From: UBA4421 sp002470275
GTDB taxonomy: Bacteria > Pseudomonadota > Gammaproteobacteria > Pseudomonadales > Azotimanducaceae
Assembly: GCA_913052345.1 (NCBI GenBank)
Contig: CAJXDR010000036.1
Span: 1-24,795 of the forward strand
Length of the DNA: 24,795 bases
Reading direction: 5' to 3'
Below, piece by piece: positions 21,997 to 24,795 of the stretch. Below the pieces are notes generated by a model. It was not told the origin of the DNA. It worked only from the letters and a program-made list of their open reading frames with translations, and ran no database searches. Each line of letters opens with the position of its first letter. The first letter of the stretch is position 1. The position numbers and the translations under genes were made by a program.

Positions 21997-24741
21997 ATGT
22001 TCCACCGAGTTTTACCCCTCTTGCTGTTTCTGCTACCGGTGGAAGCGCTAGCCGAATACTGGGTTTCGATAGCCAGCCATGAGAATCGTGATCACGCGGA
22101 GGCTCAGTGGCGCGCGGCAAGCGAGCGTAGCCCACACCCCTTTGTCGTCATTGGCACAGCGTCCGAAGAGGGGTTCTATTTTCGAGTTGCCGCAGGGCCT
22201 ATTCAGAGGATGGCTGAGGCGCGAGCAGTGCTTGCCGACGCCAAAGCTGACGGGTTCTCTGAGGCTTGGATTTGGCGGCGTCAGGATCAGTCATCTCTTT
22301 CTTTTCAGAACAGTGATCCTTCTGACTTTAAGACAATATTAGTCGCCGTGGCCCCTGAGGGCGCCGATTTGACGCCAGGGGGCCCCCCGGCGGACGCAGA
22401 CCTGGCGGGGCGGATATCTGATCCTCAGCCACGACTCAAGATCTTTGATCAGTCCACCCCAATCCCTTTGGACCGTTACTCTGAAGACCAGATCACCGTC
22501 ACTATAGACGGGGTTTTGGATGAGGATATGTGGCAGCGCCAAGCGGGGCTGGATGAGTTCTTGGTCATCAACCCCGAGACCCTGGCGGAACCCGAATACA
22601 GCACTCTGGTGAGAGCGTTCTATACCGAGAAGGGAATCTATATCTCCTTTGAAATGGAGCAACCCGTGGAAACCCTGGTCAGGCGCTACACCGGGAGGGA
22701 TGACTTTGACACGGATAGAGACCTTGTTGGGGTGACTCTGGACACCTCTGGCGAAGGACGATACGGGTATTGGGTCGACCTGGCGTTGGGCGATAATCAG
22801 ACGGACGGCACGGTACTCGCTGAGCGACAGTTCAGTATGGTTTGGGACGGCGCATGGAGCGGCGCGACGCATGTTACGGACAAGGGCTGGAATGCAGAAC
22901 TGATTATTCCCTGGTCTCAGGTAGCTATGCCAAAGCAAAGCGGGGATCGATTGATCAACGTTTCCTTCAGCCGAAGGCTAGCGGCGCGAGGTGAGCGATG
23001 GACGATGCCGCCGCTGCCCTGGAATCAGCCTCTCTACATGTCTGCTCTCCAACCGGTGTCTTTGAGTCGGGTAGACCCTATTCAGCAGTGGAGTGTGTTT
23101 CCCTTTATTTCCGCAACGGCAGATGCGGTGCGGGATGCAGAGACCACCGATATGGGGGCGGATATATTTTGGCGTCCCTCCACTAATTTTCAGGCGACGG
23201 CGGCCGTGAAGCCGGACTTTGGTGGCGTTGAGAGCGATGATGTGATTGTGAACCTAGGCGCCTTCGAAACCTTCTTCCCAGAGAAAAGAATTTTCTTCAA
23301 AGAGGGCATCGAAGCTTTCTCGGCCACCCCTCGCGCTGACGATTGGAATCCAACAACCTTGCTCAATACTCGCCGAATCGGCGGCAGAGGTCGGGCACCC
23401 GCCCTCCCAGATGGGGTGGAAATTGATGATCTTCAGCGACAGCAGCCGGTGCAGCTTGCGGGCGCGCTAAAGACCGTAGGCACCATAGGTCCAGTGCGCT
23501 ATGGCCTCCTAGGTGCCATGGAGGAAGATGCGGCCTACGAAGCCGATGGCCGGCGGTATATACAGGACGGCACGGATTATGGCGTTGGGCGCCTGCTTTA
23601 TGAACAAAAGCCCTCGGATGGCGGGTATCGGGCGATTGGGGTGCTCAGTGCTTTGTCCAGACACCCGGAAGAAAATACGCAGGCCCACGGCTTGGATTAC
23701 CACTATCTCACCGCGTCCGGGGGGTGGAAAGTAGACGGTCAGATGCTCTATTCCAATACCGTGGATGAGGGTGATGGCTTTGGAGGCTTTGTTGACGTAG
23801 AGCGCAGCTTTGGCGACGGTCAGCTTTTCGACGTAGGTCTAGCGCACTATGACGCTAACCTGGACCTTAACGACCTAGGGTTTTTGCGCCGCAACGACGT
23901 CACAACGCTTGAGCTAGATTATGAGGTCCAGCGGGCCGGCACCAAGAGATTTCGCAAGTGGGAAAGAAGACACGGCTTTGATCTACAGCGCAATGGCGCT
24001 GGCGAGATCACGCGCCGTAGGCTGTCGACGAAGATGAGCCTGGACCTGGTAAGTCTGAATGATCTCGACTTTCGAGTGTCTTACGAACCGGCGCGTCTGG
24101 ATGACCGCTCCAGTCGCGGTAACGGGAGCTTTCGAGTTGATCCTCGGGCGCGAATCGGAACTGGCTTCAAAACCGACTCCTCTCGCTCTCTAAGTGCCGG
24201 CCTAGGGCTGAGCTACTCCACCGAGAATCTCGACGGCCACGATACCGAGCTAAAGGGTGGAGTAACCTGGAGGCCCGTCGACAATTTGCAGTTCAAAGCG
24301 AATGTGTCCCATCAAATTCGAGAGGCTTGGTTGCTATGGCAAGAGGACAATAACTTCGCCACCTATCGCGCCAGAGAGTGGTCGGCGAAGGTAGGGATCG
24401 ACTTTTACCCCTCGGCCAAGCAGCAGTTCAGGATTGCCGCCCAGTGGGTGGGCATAAAGGCGAAGCGACAGCGAAACTATCAGCTGCTAGAACAAGGTGG
24501 CTCCCTATCTGAGGTGGGGGACGATGTGGCGCTAAGCGAAGATTTTTCGATATCCAACATATCTCTCCAGTTTCGGTATCGCTGGGAGATTGCGCCGCTC
24601 TCCGAGCTGTTCGTGGTTTATACCTTGAACGGTGAGGAGTACGTGGAGCGTGGCGCATTCGGTGAAGTGCTTGATGACGCCTTTAGCGATCCTATTGGCG
24701 AGCAGTTGGTGGTCAAGCTGCGATATCGGTTTGGTTCCTGA
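21997..24741 (+). CDS. Exported SPOR + CBM9-like + DUF5916 outer-membrane beta-barrel protein
   Basis: The 914-residue precursor has a signal peptide (1-19, cleaved after ALA), a SPOR-like domain (about 20-93: YWVSIASHENRDHAEAQWRAA, FYFRVAAGP, AWIWRR), a CBM9-like carbohydrate-binding-type domain (about 168-345: ITVTIDGVLDEDMWQ, YGYWVDLALGDN, WNAELIIPWSQV) and the DUF5916 beta-rich region to the end, with the marker FFPEKRIFFKEG (about 428-439). It ends LVVKLRYRFGS, in keeping with a barrel. Function is unknown; DUF5916 proteins are thought to be outer-membrane proteins, often in polysaccharide-using bacteria. SPOR normally binds denuded peptidoglycan at the division site. Start has only a weak AAGAA ribosome site. 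Monocistronic, 118 bases after oadB. Confidence 0.82.
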   Translation: MFHRVLPLLLFLLPVEALAEYWVSIASHENRDHAEAQWRAASERSPHPFVVIGTASEEGFYFRVAAGPIQRMAEARAVLADAKADGFSEAWIWRRQDQSSLSFQNSDPSDFKTILVAVAPEGADLTPGGPPADADLAGRISDPQPRLKIFDQSTPIPLDRYSEDQITVTIDGVLDEDMWQRQAGLDEFLVINPETLAEPEYSTLVRAFYTEKGIYISFEMEQPVETLVRRYTGRDDFDTDRDLVGVTLDTSGEGRYGYWVDLALGDNQTDGTVLAERQFSMVWDGAWSGATHVTDKGWNAELIIPWSQVAMPKQSGDRLINVSFSRRLAARGERWTMPPLPWNQPLYMSALQPVSLSRVDPIQQWSVFPFISATADAVRDAETTDMGADIFWRPSTNFQATAAVKPDFGGVESDDVIVNLGAFETFFPEKRIFFKEGIEAFSATPRADDWNPTTLLNTRRIGGRGRAPALPDGVEIDDLQRQQPVQLAGALKTVGTIGPVRYGLLGAMEEDAAYEADGRRYIQDGTDYGVGRLLYEQKPSDGGYRAIGVLSALSRHPEENTQAHGLDYHYLTASGGWKVDGQMLYSNTVDEGDGFGGFVDVERSFGDGQLFDVGLAHYDANLDLNDLGFLRRNDVTTLELDYEVQRAGTKRFRKWERRHGFDLQRNGAGEITRRRLSTKMSLDLVSLNDLDFRVSYEPARLDDRSSRGNGSFRVDPRARIGTGFKTDSSRSLSAGLGLSYSTENLDGHDTELKGGVTWRPVDNLQFKANVSHQIREAWLLWQEDNNFATYRAREWSAKVGIDFYPSAKQQFRIAAQWVGIKAKRQRNYQLLEQGGSLSEVGDDVALSEDFSISNISLQFRYRWEIAPLSELFVVYTLNGEEYVERGAFGEVLDDAFSDPIGEQLVVKLRYRFGS

Positions 24742-24795
24742 ATCAAGTAAATCCTCGTTGCTGTCTCGCTCTAAATTAGCCGTCTGCTCTCTCGC

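Noticed and set aside
1..24795. CRISPR arrays, insertion sequences, phage genes
   Set aside because: No regularly spaced repeats with unique spacers, transposase motifs or terminal repeat pairs were seen on either strand.

Overview
The window is about 24.8 kb of bacterial chromosome. Gene content (proteorhodopsin with a complete retinal pathway, oadGAB sodium pump, SPOR protein, secreted S8 protease with PKD domains) and the style of the proteins point to a marine gammaproteobacterium; an OM60/NOR5 (Halieaceae)- or SAR92-like lineage is my inference, not something the sequence proves. I see no phage, insertion sequence, transposase or CRISPR array.

Layout. Bases 1-203 hold the 3' part of the SRP RNA and a tRNA-Ser(GGA). 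Next come a class III nucleotidyl cyclase with TolB-like and TPR regions (+), a small putative lipoprotein (-), a large secreted subtilisin-like protease (-) and a short PhoH-family ATPase (-). From about 6.2 to 12.4 kb lies a complete light-driven proton pump cassette on the minus strand, transcribed as proteorhodopsin, crtE, crtI, crtB, crtY, blh. The five crt/blh genes overlap end to start. A strong hairpin separates the rhodopsin gene from crtE. The cassette supplies both opsin and chromophore: GGPP to phytoene to lycopene to beta-carotene to retinal. The rhodopsin has the proton-pump residues and Gln at the spectral-tuning position, which predicts blue absorption, and it lacks the usual N-terminal signal peptide.

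Immediately upstream on the same strand (12.6-13.7 kb) is a tight three-gene unit: an ABA4-like (DUF4281) membrane protein, a DUF6482 protein, and a small XRE-like helix-turn-helix protein. The plant relative ABA4 acts in xanthophyll metabolism, so this unit next to a beta-carotene/retinal cassette is the most interesting unexplained part of the window. A roughly 670-base divergent region with several GGTCA-type repeats separates it from a plus-strand pair: an unrecognised 164-residue protein and a second XRE-family regulator.

The right side is metabolic: a small membrane protein coupled to a malate/L-lactate-type dehydrogenase, an O-acetylhomoserine sulfhydrylase, tRNA-Arg(ACG) with a good promoter, the oadG-oadA-oadB operon of a biotin-dependent, Na+-pumping oxaloacetate decarboxylase, and finally an exported SPOR + CBM9-like + DUF5916 beta-barrel protein. 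The cell can therefore probably generate a proton gradient from light and a sodium gradient from decarboxylation, both encoded within 10 kb of each other; whether they are functionally linked is unknown.
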